From: Vreelandella aquamarina
Lineage (GTDB): Bacteria > Pseudomonadota > Gammaproteobacteria > Pseudomonadales > Halomonadaceae
Direction of reading: 5' to 3'
Length of the DNA stretch: 64,000 nucleotides
Assembly (NCBI RefSeq): GCF_900110265.1
Contig: NZ_FODB01000009.1
Location: forward strand, 1 to 64,000
Shown: positions 1 to 10,855 of the stretch, piece by piece
Layout: every line of letters starts with the position of its first letter
Position numbering within the stretch: position 1 is the first letter of the stretch
The notes under the pieces: model-generated
Databases searched by the model: none
What the model was told of the DNA's origin: nothing
The model's input: only the letters and a program-made list of their open reading frames with translations
Program-made: the position numbers and the translations under genes

Positions 1-2
1 TT

Positions 3-497
3 GACAAATCCCTGAAATACCGGATGAGCAAAGCAGACATATCAGGCAGACAGATGGGACGGACGTGCATGCCGGTTGAAATCACGGCAAGTGTCATCAC
101 CGTTATGGAAAAAATCTTCCCTGACACGGTTTTTCGCCTCCACACCAACTTACCTGAAAACTTCAGCTGGCCAATGGAGCGACAGGATCTTTCAGAGCTA
201 CTTGGCAATTTACTCGAAAATGGCGGGAAGTGGTGCCAGACAACCGTCGACGTTACAATCGCCCGCACGTCATCAGGACTCTCCATAGAAGTAGCGGACG
301 ATGGCCCCGGAATTTCTCCCGAGGCGGCAGCCACTGTCATGAACAGGGGTACCAGGCTGGATGAAACGGTCGCCGGTTTTGGGCTCGGATTGTCCATCGT
401 GTCCGAGATTGTCGAAGACAACCTCGGACAGATGAACATGGGTACCTCAAAAAACGGAGGAGCCAGCATTGTCATTCTACTGCCACTTCCGGATTAG
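3..497 (+). CDS. Sensor histidine kinase, C-terminal part (5' end outside window)
   Basis: The reading frame is open from the left edge, so this is the tail of a longer protein; the first internal ATG at 24 is unlikely to be the true start. What remains is a GHKL ATP-binding domain. It has an N box (LLGNLLENGGKW), a G1 box (DDGPGI) and a G2 box (GFGLGLSI), ending a few residues after the last strand, as in PhoQ-like kinases. The dimerisation and phosphoacceptor His region and any sensor domain are outside the window. It converges on the efflux operon that follows, with 52 bases between stop codons, so a two-component system controlling metal efflux is plausible. That link is inference. The N box has Gly where Ala is commoner (NGGKW against NAxKW). 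Confidence 0.85.
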   Translation, partial: DKSLKYRMSKADISGRQMGRTCMPVEITASVITVMEKIFPDTVFRLHTNLPENFSWPMERQDLSELLGNLLENGGKWCQTTVDVTIARTSSGLSIEVADDGPGISPEAAATVMNRGTRLDETVAGFGLGLSIVSEIVEDNLGQMNMGTSKNGGASIVILLPLPD

Positions 498-549
498 AAA
501 ACCTCCAGAAAGGCAACCGTCGATGACGCAGCGCGGCTTCTCCCATTTT

Positions 550-3500
550 TTACCGTTGGATATCACTCACCTTGGCTCTTGAAAAGCGACCGAACAGAAC
601 CGGCAAAACAAAGAGTGTCAGGAAAGTTGCAGTCACGAGACCACCTACAATCACGCTGGCCAATGGCTTCTGGATTTCCGCACCCACGCCCGTCGACAAT
701 AGCATCGGTATCAAACCGAGTGCCGAGGTTATTGCTGTCATCAAGACAGGACGCAAACGGGAGACGGCACCTTCAAACACCGCAGTATCCACGTTCAACC
801 CATCCTGTATTCGCTGATTGATGCTTTCGACCATTACGACCCCGTTAAGCACCGCCACACCAAACAGTGTGATAAATCCAACGGAACTGGGCACCGAAAG
901 ATACTGGCCGGAGATCCAGAGTGAAAAGACGCCACCAATAACGGCAAGCGGCACGTTGACCAGAATCAACAGCGCTTGACCAACCGAACTGAAAGCAAAG
1001 TACAGCAACAGCGCGATCAGGCCCAGAGATACAGGTACCACAATGGTCAATCGCTTCTGAGCTCGTTGCTGGTTTTCAAACTGACCACCAATATCCACCG
1101 AATAGCCGGGGGGAAGGTTCACTTCTGTCGCGATGGTATCCTGAATATCGGCAACCACACTGCCCATGTCACGACCCTGCACATTAGACTGAATGACCAC
1201 ACGGCGCTGAACGTCGTCGCGGCGCACCTGGGGCGGGCCGGACTCAATAGACACATCGGCCACATCGCCGAGTCTCACCCAGGCTCCGGAAGGCGCCTGC
1301 AACCTGAGATCAGCAATGGCATCCCGGTCTTCCCGGAAACGTTTGGCCAGGCGCACATAGATATCGTACCGCTCATTTCCGTTGATGATCTGGCCCGCGG
1401 CGGCACCACCCAGTCCGTCCCGGACGACACTCATCACATCAGACACGGCGAGTCCGTACCGGGAAAGTGCCTGACGGTCTGGCTGAACCACCAACTGCGC
1501 TTCACCGGCAATCTGCTCCATGGCCACGTCCCGGGTCCCCTGAACAGTTCGGACCGCCGCTTCGATCTGTTGGCCTTTCTCGGCCAGCACCTTGAGATCC
1601 GGGCCAAAGAGTTTGATGGCCAACTGCGCGCGGACACCAGACAACAATTCGTCAACCCGAGTTGCAATAGGCTGAGAAAAGTTAAACAGTAGCCCCGGGT
1701 GCTGTTCGAGCTTCGCCTCAAACAGGGCCTGCAATTCATAGCGATTACTGGCGCTGGTCCACTCGGCTGTTGGCTTGAGGCCAATGTAGATTTCGATGTT
1801 GTTGACGGGCTCCGGATCGCCGCCTATTTCCGCCCGCCCCGCCCGGGACAGCGCGTAGGTCACCTCTGGAAACTCCATCAGCATGGCCTCCAGTTTCGGC
1901 GCCACTTCAAGCGCCGTATCGAGGCTTGATGAAGGGGCCAGGGTCACCCGGAGGTTAATCGTGCCCTCTTCCAGTTCAGGCACGAACTCCGTGCCCAGTC
2001 GTGGAACAATCAGCGCCGCCAGTACAACAAGAACCGCCGCCGCGCCAACAACCACGCGGCTATGCTTCAGTGACCAGGCAAGCCCCATGCGATAGAGCTT
2101 TTCCAGGGGTTTTAGAATGAAGCTTTCCCGCTCCCGGATACCCTTACGGAACATGTATGACGCCAGCGCGGGTACAACCACCAGAGCGACGATCACAGCG
2201 GACACAATGGCCAGCATGATGCTGATCGCCATTGGCTGGAACAGCTTGGCTTCCACACCTTCAAAGCTGAACAGAGGCATGAAAACGACCAGGATAATCG
2301 CCGTCGCGAAAAAGATCGGCCGCGCCACTTCCCGGCCCGCTTCCTGCAGTCGAAGTGCAATGCCACGATCATCGTGCGATGCATCCAGCGGATCGGGGTC
2401 GCCTTCAGCCAACTCATTCCGGTGGGCGTCATGCTCAGCATCGGGATGGGTCAGATGCTTGAAAATGTTCTCAACCATAACAACAGAGCCATCCACCAGC
2501 ATGCCAATTGCCACAGCAATACCGCCCAGAGACATCAGGTTGGCCGAGAGACCGAACCAGGCCATGATCATCAGGGCAATACCGATGGAAATCGGTATTG
2601 AAAGCAGCACCAGCGTTGTTGCCCGCAGATTCATCAGGAACAGGGCAAGCACAATCGCAATAAACACAAAAGCCAACAAAAGCGCATTGGTCACCGTCTC
2701 TACGGCCTTGGTCACCAGATCCGCCTGGTTGTAATAGGGCTCAAAACGAACCCCACTCGGAAGCGCCTGATTTATGCGATCAATGCGGGCCTCGATGCCG
2801 TCGATGGTGGCTTTTGTGTTGGCCCCCATTCGTTTGAGTACAATGCCAGAAACCACTTCACCCAGTTGTTCAACCTGACCGGCTTCATCCTTCCGGGTCA
2901 TGGTTACCGCACCCTGGCGAATTTCAGTGCCCAGCGCTACCTCGGCGACATCGTTCACTGTCACTGTAATGCCATCACTGGTTTTAACGGGCACCTGACG
3001 GATCTGCTCGAGCCCCTGCTCGCCATTACCCAGCCAGCCCATACCGCGAATAACCAACTGCTCCTGCCCGCGGCCCATATACCAGCCCCCAACATTGGAG
3101 TTGTTGTTCTCCAGGGCTTCCATGACATCGTTCTGTGATAAGTCATAGGACAGCATTCGCGCCGGGTTCAGGTTAACCTGGTACTGGCGGACCTCTCCGC
3201 CAAACGACAGGATTTCCGTAACCCCTTCAGCCGGTATCAGCAACAGTTTGACCAGCCAGTCGTGCAAGCTGCGCAATTCCATTGCGTCGTACCCCGAATC
3301 CGGGTCCGCTATCAGCAAGTACTGGTAGACCTGGCCAAGACCGGACGTATTCGGCCCCATTTCAGGCACCCCGACCCCGTCCGGAATCAGCTCCCGCGCG
3401 GCCTGCAACCGCTCGAAAACCAGTTGGCGCGCGAAATAGATATCCGTGCCCTCTTTAAAGACCACGGTGACACCAGACAACCCGGTTTTGGAGATGGACC

Positions 3501-3747
3501 GAACCTCCTCAACATCCGGCAACGCATACATCACCGCTTCAATGGGATAGGTGATCAGCTGCTCGACTTCCTCAGCCGCAAGTCCGGGCGCCTCTGTATT
3601 AACAGCGACCTGGACGTTTGTAACGTCGGGGAAAGCATCAAGATTCAGTTTTGGTATCTGAAACGCGGCCGTGGCGATAAGCACTGCAAGCGCAATAAGA
3701 ACCAACAGGCGGTTCTGAACCGCCAAGTCGACTACTCGGTTGAACAT
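550..3747 (-). CDS. czcA: CzcA/CusA-family heavy-metal efflux RND permease
   Basis: This 1065-residue inner-membrane RND transporter of the heavy-metal efflux (HME) class takes metal ions from the periplasm or cytoplasm and drives them through a tripartite channel using protons. The start FNRVVDLAVQNRLLV and the repeated membrane and porter domains are typical, and full length matches the family. The TM4 proton-relay segment near residues 412-425 reads IGMLVDGSVVMVEN. Canonical Zn/Co/Cd pumps have DFGxxVDGAxxxxEN, so the first Asp is absent here and the substrate cannot be assigned by motif. Between TM4 and TM5 there is an acidic, His-containing stretch (HLTHPDAEHDAHRNE). It is last in the operon, 14 bases after the adaptor gene, with GGGAG before the ATG. 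The symbol denotes family only; Cu, Ag, Ni or Zn remain possible. Confidence 0.9.
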   Translation of the reverse strand: MFNRVVDLAVQNRLLVLIALAVLIATAAFQIPKLNLDAFPDVTNVQVAVNTEAPGLAAEEVEQLITYPIEAVMYALPDVEEVRSISKTGLSGVTVVFKEGTDIYFARQLVFERLQAARELIPDGVGVPEMGPNTSGLGQVYQYLLIADPDSGYDAMELRSLHDWLVKLLLIPAEGVTEILSFGGEVRQYQVNLNPARMLSYDLSQNDVMEALENNNSNVGGWYMGRGQEQLVIRGMGWLGNGEQGLEQIRQVPVKTSDGITVTVNDVAEVALGTEIRQGAVTMTRKDEAGQVEQLGEVVSGIVLKRMGANTKATIDGIEARIDRINQALPSGVRFEPYYNQADLVTKAVETVTNALLLAFVFIAIVLALFLMNLRATTLVLLSIPISIGIALMIMAWFGLSANLMSLGGIAVAIGMLVDGSVVMVENIFKHLTHPDAEHDAHRNELAEGDPDPLDASHDDRGIALRLQEAGREVARPIFFATAIILVVFMPLFSFEGVEAKLFQPMAISIMLAIVSAVIVALVVVPALASYMFRKGIRERESFILKPLEKLYRMGLAWSLKHSRVVVGAAAVLVVLAALIVPRLGTEFVPELEEGTINLRVTLAPSSSLDTALEVAPKLEAMLMEFPEVTYALSRAGRAEIGGDPEPVNNIEIYIGLKPTAEWTSASNRYELQALFEAKLEQHPGLLFNFSQPIATRVDELLSGVRAQLAIKLFGPDLKVLAEKGQQIEAAVRTVQGTRDVAMEQIAGEAQLVVQPDRQALSRYGLAVSDVMSVVRDGLGGAAAGQIINGNERYDIYVRLAKRFREDRDAIADLRLQAPSGAWVRLGDVADVSIESGPPQVRRDDVQRRVVIQSNVQGRDMGSVVADIQDTIATEVNLPPGYSVDIGGQFENQQRAQKRLTIVVPVSLGLIALLLYFAFSSVGQALLILVNVPLAVIGGVFSLWISGQYLSVPSSVGFITLFGVAVLNGVVMVESINQRIQDGLNVDTAVFEGAVSRLRPVLMTAITSALGLIPMLLSTGVGAEIQKPLASVIVGGLVTATFLTLFVLPVLFGRFSRAKVSDIQR

Positions 3748-3761
3748 AATGGCTCCCGGAA

Positions 3762-5027
3762 TCAGTGGTTGTGCGGATCAAAGCCGCCTTTGGCAATCTC
3801 AGAGGCCACAAAAAATGCGCCCCGCAAAACGACTCGTTGGCCCGCAGCCAGGCCGGAAACCTCACGGAGCCCGCCAATTGAGCGGCCCAGTTCCACTTCC
3901 ACGGGTTCATACTCGCCTTCGGCCTCTTCCACATAGACCGTCCAGTCGCCGTCCGCGCCACGCATCAATGCAGTCTCCGGCACGGCAAGCACCGGCTCGC
4001 TGGTCTTAAAACGAAAATACACATCTGCGAACATTCCTGGATGAAAACGATCTTCAGGATTGTCCAGCTCAAGCCTGACAATCCGCGTGCGGGTCACAGG
4101 ATCAATGGTGTGGGCTTCCTGGGACACCGTTGCCACGCCCACACGACCCGCTGCCCTGACTTCGGCTTCCGCGCCCTTCTCTAGAACAATGTCGGAGCTT
4201 GCTGGCAGATGGGCTTCTACCCAAAGCTCACTCTCATCAGCAAGAGTCACCAGCGGCTGGCCAGCCTCAACTCTTTGTCCTTGCTCAAACTCATCGGTCA
4301 GTACTGCACCATCCACGCGAGCCCTGAGCATGTATTCACCGAGACTATCCACCCCGCTGGCCTTCAACGCACCAATGTCATCATCGTTCAGCCCGTAAGC
4401 AAGCAGAGTCGCCCTTGCTGCTTCAATGTTGGCTTTCGCTGTATTGAACCGCTGATCGCCAACCACGGAACGACCCAGCCCGCTGATTCGCTTCCATTCA
4501 GGAAAAGCTTTCCTGTAATCCGCCTGCGCCTGTGCCACCGTCTCACTGAACAGGGTTACCAGCGGCTGGCCCTTGGTTACGTGCTCACCCAGTTCCACGT
4601 GACGCCGCAGCACCACTGAGGCAACCCGGGGGGACACGTGATAGCTGGTATAGCCGTTGGTCAGCAGCTCACCGGGAGCGTAGATTTCATAGTCAACGCG
4701 CTTGCTCTCAAGGGTTGCTACTTCAATGCCGGCGAGCTCTTTCTGTTTGGCATTGATGCTTGCGGTGGCCGCTTCTTCATGGCCACCGTTCTCGTCTTCG
4801 TGGCCGTGCCCCCCTTCCTCTTCATGATCACCTTCCTCCTCATGCTCACCTTCTTCACCATGATCTTCCTTATACTCGCCCTCCTCACCGGTGACTTCCT
4901 GATGATCGTCGCCACTGGCAGCATGATCATGACCGGCTTCCTGATGAGCATCTTCCTCTGCCTGTACAAAAGAAAGTGGGGCTGTAAGCAACGTCAATGC
5001 GAATACAGAAATCAGAGTTTTTTTCAT
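3762..5027 (-). CDS. czcB: CzcB-type periplasmic adaptor with His/Glu-rich N-terminus
   Basis: A 421-residue membrane-fusion protein bridging the RND pump and the outer-membrane channel. A signal peptide (residues 1 to about 23, ending SFVQA) is followed by a low-complexity stretch at residues 24-88, very rich in Glu/Asp and with ten His. After that come the usual barrel-sandwich/lipoyl half-motifs (GELLTNGYTSYHV, GEHVTKGQPLVTL), a short alpha-hairpin, the second lipoyl half (DGAVLTDEFEQGQRVEAGQ) and the beta-barrel (FHPGMFADVYF). His-rich N-termini in CzcB/ZneB-like adaptors are thought to bind or sense metal in the periplasm. It is the middle gene of the czcC-czcB-czcA-like operon, 21 bases after the outer-membrane gene. 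Confidence 0.9.
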   Translation of the reverse strand: MKKTLISVFALTLLTAPLSFVQAEEDAHQEAGHDHAASGDDHQEVTGEEGEYKEDHGEEGEHEEEGDHEEEGGHGHEDENGGHEEAATASINAKQKELAGIEVATLESKRVDYEIYAPGELLTNGYTSYHVSPRVASVVLRRHVELGEHVTKGQPLVTLFSETVAQAQADYRKAFPEWKRISGLGRSVVGDQRFNTAKANIEAARATLLAYGLNDDDIGALKASGVDSLGEYMLRARVDGAVLTDEFEQGQRVEAGQPLVTLADESELWVEAHLPASSDIVLEKGAEAEVRAAGRVGVATVSQEAHTIDPVTRTRIVRLELDNPEDRFHPGMFADVYFRFKTSEPVLAVPETALMRGADGDWTVYVEEAEGEYEPVEVELGRSIGGLREVSGLAAGQRVVLRGAFFVASEIAKGGFDPHNH

Positions 5028-5048
5028 AATGAATATCCAGTTTCCAGA

Positions 5049-6269
5049 CTAGTATTGGAAGAGGGTGATCAGTTCGCCAGACTGGCTCAAGAGCTCAATC
5101 AGACCCAACTGCGCCTGCTTTTCCAGTTCAATACCGGTTTTCAGGCTCTCCGCGCGCTGGCCCAGCGCCTGGAGATACTCAGAGGTGGAGAGGTCGCCGA
5201 CCTGCCACTGCTTCTCAAGCAAATCAGCACTTCGCTGTACACGCCCCTGGGAGAGTTCTGTCCATCGGCTGAGTTGGGTGTCGTATCGCTTCCAGGAAGC
5301 GCGAGCGCCTGCCAGGTCATATTGTTGTTTCCGGTAGAGCGCCTGAAACCGCGCTTCGGCCTCCAGAGCCCGTCGATTCGCGGCCCGGATTTCAGCGCTG
5401 TAGTTATTACGGACGTTCAGAGGGATCGAGAATGTCAGGCCAACCAGGTTCTCACCGCCATCACGCCCTCCGCTCAGCCCGACCGTGGGAGATGCCGCCG
5501 CTCTGCGACTGACCACCTCGGCTTCGCTCCGCAGCACCTGCCACCTCGCGCGGGCAGCAGCAATTGACGGATGATCCAGCAAATTGTCGTTATCGACCCT
5601 GGAAGCAAGAGCCGGCCAAATGTGCCCGGGGATCCCCCCATCCTGAGGCCGCCAATCCGGCAGAAGCTCTCTGACCCGGGCTTGCGCCTGATCAACCGCA
5701 GCCTTTGCCTGGGCGAGTTCACTGAGCTGCTGAGAAAGGCTTAAAAAAAGCAACTCTGCATCGGTACTCCCCAGGTCGCCCGCCTGCTGGCGTTGCTCAA
5801 CCTGCTCCAGCAAGGCATTCAGACGGTGTTGCTGGGATTCCGCAATTTCTTCGGCACGCGTCGCCGCGCGCCACTCGACAAGCGCAAACAGCGACTCGGA
5901 CGTTTGTGCCAAAACCGCCTCGTTCAAATCAGCTTCAGCGGAAAGCCTGATCAGCTTTGCCTTGTCCTTTAGCGCACCCTGTTGATCAGACCAATCGATC
6001 GTTTGTGATAGCCCTGCCACAAAGTTGTTGTCACTGCCCGTTCTGTCTGCTCCAACAGACAGCTCCGGGTTATACAGCGGTTGTTCGCTTGCCTCAGCAT
6101 CCTGATTCCGGGCTGCCGCCTGCTCTGTCGCCGCCATAACATCCGGATGTTTGCTTATCTGGCCAGTGAGCCAATTTGTCCAATTCACAGTCTCCGCTTG
6201 ACCGAACAGAGGAATGGACAATAGTACTGAACACAGCAACGCTCTGGGCGAGTGCTTGCTTGCCTTCAT
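5049..6269 (-). CDS. czcC: CzcC-type outer-membrane efflux protein (TolC family)
   Basis: First gene of the efflux operon, 406 residues from the chosen ATG at 6269, which has GGGAG about 8 bases upstream. The frame is open to 6299, but that would add ten unlikely residues before the signal peptide (MKASKHSPRALLCSVLLSIPLFGQAE). The two long alpha-helical repeats of the outer-membrane factor family are visible as Ala/Glu/Gln-rich stretches (for example ALVEWRAATRAEEIAESQQHR and GVSGGRDGGENLVGLTFSIPL before the second repeat). It would form the outer-membrane duct of the metal pump. The substrate is not evident from this subunit. Confidence 0.85.
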   Translation of the reverse strand: MKASKHSPRALLCSVLLSIPLFGQAETVNWTNWLTGQISKHPDVMAATEQAAARNQDAEASEQPLYNPELSVGADRTGSDNNFVAGLSQTIDWSDQQGALKDKAKLIRLSAEADLNEAVLAQTSESLFALVEWRAATRAEEIAESQQHRLNALLEQVEQRQQAGDLGSTDAELLFLSLSQQLSELAQAKAAVDQAQARVRELLPDWRPQDGGIPGHIWPALASRVDNDNLLDHPSIAAARARWQVLRSEAEVVSRRAAASPTVGLSGGRDGGENLVGLTFSIPLNVRNNYSAEIRAANRRALEAEARFQALYRKQQYDLAGARASWKRYDTQLSRWTELSQGRVQRSADLLEKQWQVGDLSTSEYLQALGQRAESLKTGIELEKQAQLGLIELLSQSGELITLFQY

Positions 6270-6520
6270 CGACTTTCTCCCGAAGGGGTAAATAGCCACA
6301 ATTCATGGGCGCGAGGCGTCCATGACAAAGTAGGAACAGGCTAGGATAGTAAGTGAAAAGGTTAAAATGAACTTGAATTCGAAGCGTCATCCACAAAAAG
6401 CAACTGTTTTCCGTCTACTCTTTGCCAGCGAACTTTATGGCAACCTTTCCTTCCAAACAGCGATACACAATATTAGTTAGCCTACTCTGCTCATTGGCTC
6501 TCTTAGCAAGGAAGTGACCT

Positions 6521-8811
<2,291 letters not shown>

Positions 8812-10065
8812 ATGCAGGAGACCGCAACGCAAGAAAAATTTGGTTGGTGGCGACGTATCGCTCTATGGCAGAAAATCCTGGCAGGTTTGGCGCTCGGGGT
8901 GTTGGCAGGCGCACTGCTCGGCGAAACAGCGAGTGTATTTAAGCCACTGGGCGACATCTTCATCAACGCCATTATGATGCTGATTGTGCCGCTGGTCTTT
9001 TCGACGCTGGTGGTGGGTATTACCTCCATGCGCGATCCACAGAAGATGGGCCGTATTGGGGCTCGCACCATTATCCTTTACTTGGTGACCACTGCCTTTG
9101 CCATCAGCATTGGCCTTGTGCTCTCTACCCTGCTGCAGCCTGGGGTGGGTGTCGGGCTAAGTTTCGACGCTGAAGTCTCGGCTAACGAAGCACCATCGCT
9201 AATGTCGATTCTCATTAATCTCGTGCCGCGCAATCCGATTGATGCCCTGGCTAATGGCAACATTATGCAGATCATTGTGTTTGCCATTGGCTTGGGCATC
9301 TCGCTAACGCTTATCGGTGAAAAAGGCGAGCCGGTGATGAAGGTCTTCGATAGCTTCGCGGAAGCCATGTATAAACTCACTGGCCTCGTGATGGCGTTTG
9401 CGCCATTCGGGGTGTTTGGTTTGATTGCCCATGTATCGGGCCAGTATGGCTTAGAAATTTTGCTCCCACTCGCCAAACTGATCGGCGTGGTCTATCTCGC
9501 CAGCATTTTACATGTGCTTGTTATCTACTCTGGCTTTATTTCTCTGATGGGACGTTTGAACCCGGTGCGCTACTTAAAAGGCAGCCTGGATGCCATCGTG
9601 GTGGCGTTTTCTTCTGCTTCCTCAGCAGGCACCCTGCCCGTCTCAATTCGCTGCGCACAGAAAAACCTGGGCGTATCGGAAGGGGTGTCCGGCTTTGTAC
9701 TGCCCGTAGGCGCCACCATCAATATGGATGGCACCGCACTGTATCAAGGCGTGGTGGTGCTATTTATTGCTCAGATGACCGGCACTGATTTGAGCATGAT
9801 GGATTACGGCATGATCGTAGCCACCGGCACGCTGGCCTCGATTGGTACTGCAGGCGTTCCTGGTGCAGGCCTGATTATGCTCTCCATCGTGATGGCACAA
9901 ATTGGCCTACCCCTTGAAGCTATTGCCGTGGTTGCGGGTATTGACCGCATTCTGGATATGGCGCGTACCAGTGTTAACGTCGCAGGCGATCTGATGGTCA
10001 CCACGCTGGTAGGTAAAAGCGAAGGCGAACTCAACGAAGAAATCTACAACACCAGCCGCTCTTAA
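8812..10065 (+). CDS. Dicarboxylate/amino-acid:cation symporter (DAACS family)
   Basis: A 417-residue inner-membrane transporter of the glutamate/aspartate/C4-dicarboxylate:cation symporter family (GltP/DctA/SstT-like), importing acidic amino acids, serine/threonine or dicarboxylates with Na+ or H+. Hydrophobic helices run throughout. Diagnostic motifs are the serine-rich hairpin HP1 (SSASSAGTLPVS, about residue 265) and NMDGTALYQ in TM7 (about residue 303), with VPGAGLIMLSIV in HP2. The N-terminus is short and charged (KFGWWRRIALWQKILAGL). It is monocistronic and followed by a strong hairpin terminator. The exact substrate cannot be told from sequence alone. Confidence 0.92.
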   Translation: MQETATQEKFGWWRRIALWQKILAGLALGVLAGALLGETASVFKPLGDIFINAIMMLIVPLVFSTLVVGITSMRDPQKMGRIGARTIILYLVTTAFAISIGLVLSTLLQPGVGVGLSFDAEVSANEAPSLMSILINLVPRNPIDALANGNIMQIIVFAIGLGISLTLIGEKGEPVMKVFDSFAEAMYKLTGLVMAFAPFGVFGLIAHVSGQYGLEILLPLAKLIGVVYLASILHVLVIYSGFISLMGRLNPVRYLKGSLDAIVVAFSSASSAGTLPVSIRCAQKNLGVSEGVSGFVLPVGATINMDGTALYQGVVVLFIAQMTGTDLSMMDYGMIVATGTLASIGTAGVPGAGLIMLSIVMAQIGLPLEAIAVVAGIDRILDMARTSVNVAGDLMVTTLVGKSEGELNEEIYNTSRS

Positions 10066-10086
10066 TAATCGATTAGGCTATCCCTC

Positions 10087-10120
10087 GCGCCCGCTGCCCT
10101 TGGTAGCGGGCGCTTTTTTA
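10087..10120 (+). terminator. Rho-independent terminator after the DAACS transporter
   Basis: A perfect 9-bp stem (GCGCCCGCT / AGCGGGCGC) with a 9-base loop, followed by six Ts, starting 21 bases after the transporter stop codon. Confidence 0.9.
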
Positions 10121-10176
10121 TACCGAACTACAAGCTGCTAGGATGTCACTCTGACCACTGAACCAAGCGAGCCGAT

Positions 10177-10767
10177 ATGTCTTCTGCCTTTGAACACACC
10201 CTTGCCGCTATTGATGCGCTCCATGCTCAAGACCCACGGCCAACCACTCTCGCAGATGGCACTTCTCATCCACAAGAGCTTATCTATGCCCAGCGTATGA
10301 GCCGGTGGCTAGAGCGACTGCAGGAGGCGCCGAGCGAACTGTTGCGCATTGCCGTGCGCGCCCAGCACCTGCAGCGCTGGCAGCTGCCGCGAAGCGATTA
10401 CCCAGAAGGCCGTATTGGCTACTTAACTTGGCGGCGGGACCAAAGTGCCCAGGCTGGTGATACCACGGCGGCACTCATGGAAGAGGCGGGCTATTCCCAA
10501 GAGGAGGCCAAACGCGTCGCCAGCATGATTCGCAAGCAAGGCCTGGGGCGCGATAGCGATGTGCAAGCCCTGGAAGACTGCGCCTGCCTAGTGTTCTTAG
10601 AAAACTACTTCGCCGATTTCTCCCGCAAGGTGGAGCACGACCACATGGTGCGCATTGTGCAAAAGACCTGGGGCAAGATGTCGCCGCAGGCGCATGCGCT
10701 AGCCCTGACGCTGCCCATGAACGACGCCTGTGCAACGCTCGTCAAAGAGGCGTTAGACAGCCACTGA
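10177..10767 (+). CDS. DUF4202 domain protein
   Basis: A 196-residue soluble protein matching the DUF4202 family by overall pattern. It starts FEHTLAAIDALHAQDP, then has HPQELIYAQRMSRWLERL, ASELLRIAVRAQHLQRW-like and RSDYPEGRIGYLTWRR segments, and an EDCACLVFLENYFADF motif near residue 135. Many His, Asp and Glu residues occur at HD-domain-like positions (AQHLQRW, DCACLVFLENYF), so it may be a distant HD-type phosphohydrolase; that is inference and its function is unknown. There is no signal peptide. It stands alone between the transporter terminator and the YdiJ-like gene, on the same strand with an 88-base gap. Confidence 0.75.
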   Translation: MSSAFEHTLAAIDALHAQDPRPTTLADGTSHPQELIYAQRMSRWLERLQEAPSELLRIAVRAQHLQRWQLPRSDYPEGRIGYLTWRRDQSAQAGDTTAALMEEAGYSQEEAKRVASMIRKQGLGRDSDVQALEDCACLVFLENYFADFSRKVEHDHMVRIVQKTWGKMSPQAHALALTLPMNDACATLVKEALDSH

Positions 10768-10855
10768 GATGCCCCATCAAGATGCACCGCCGCAGTAGCT
10801 GCGGTAAAGTAGCGCTATCCCCTACCCGCTTCTAGCAGTGACGGCTTAACCCCCT

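Noticed and set aside
976-1692. A 238-codon open frame opposite czcA
   Set aside because: It is antisense to a conserved RND pump, has no signal of its own and reads as low-sense basic sequence.
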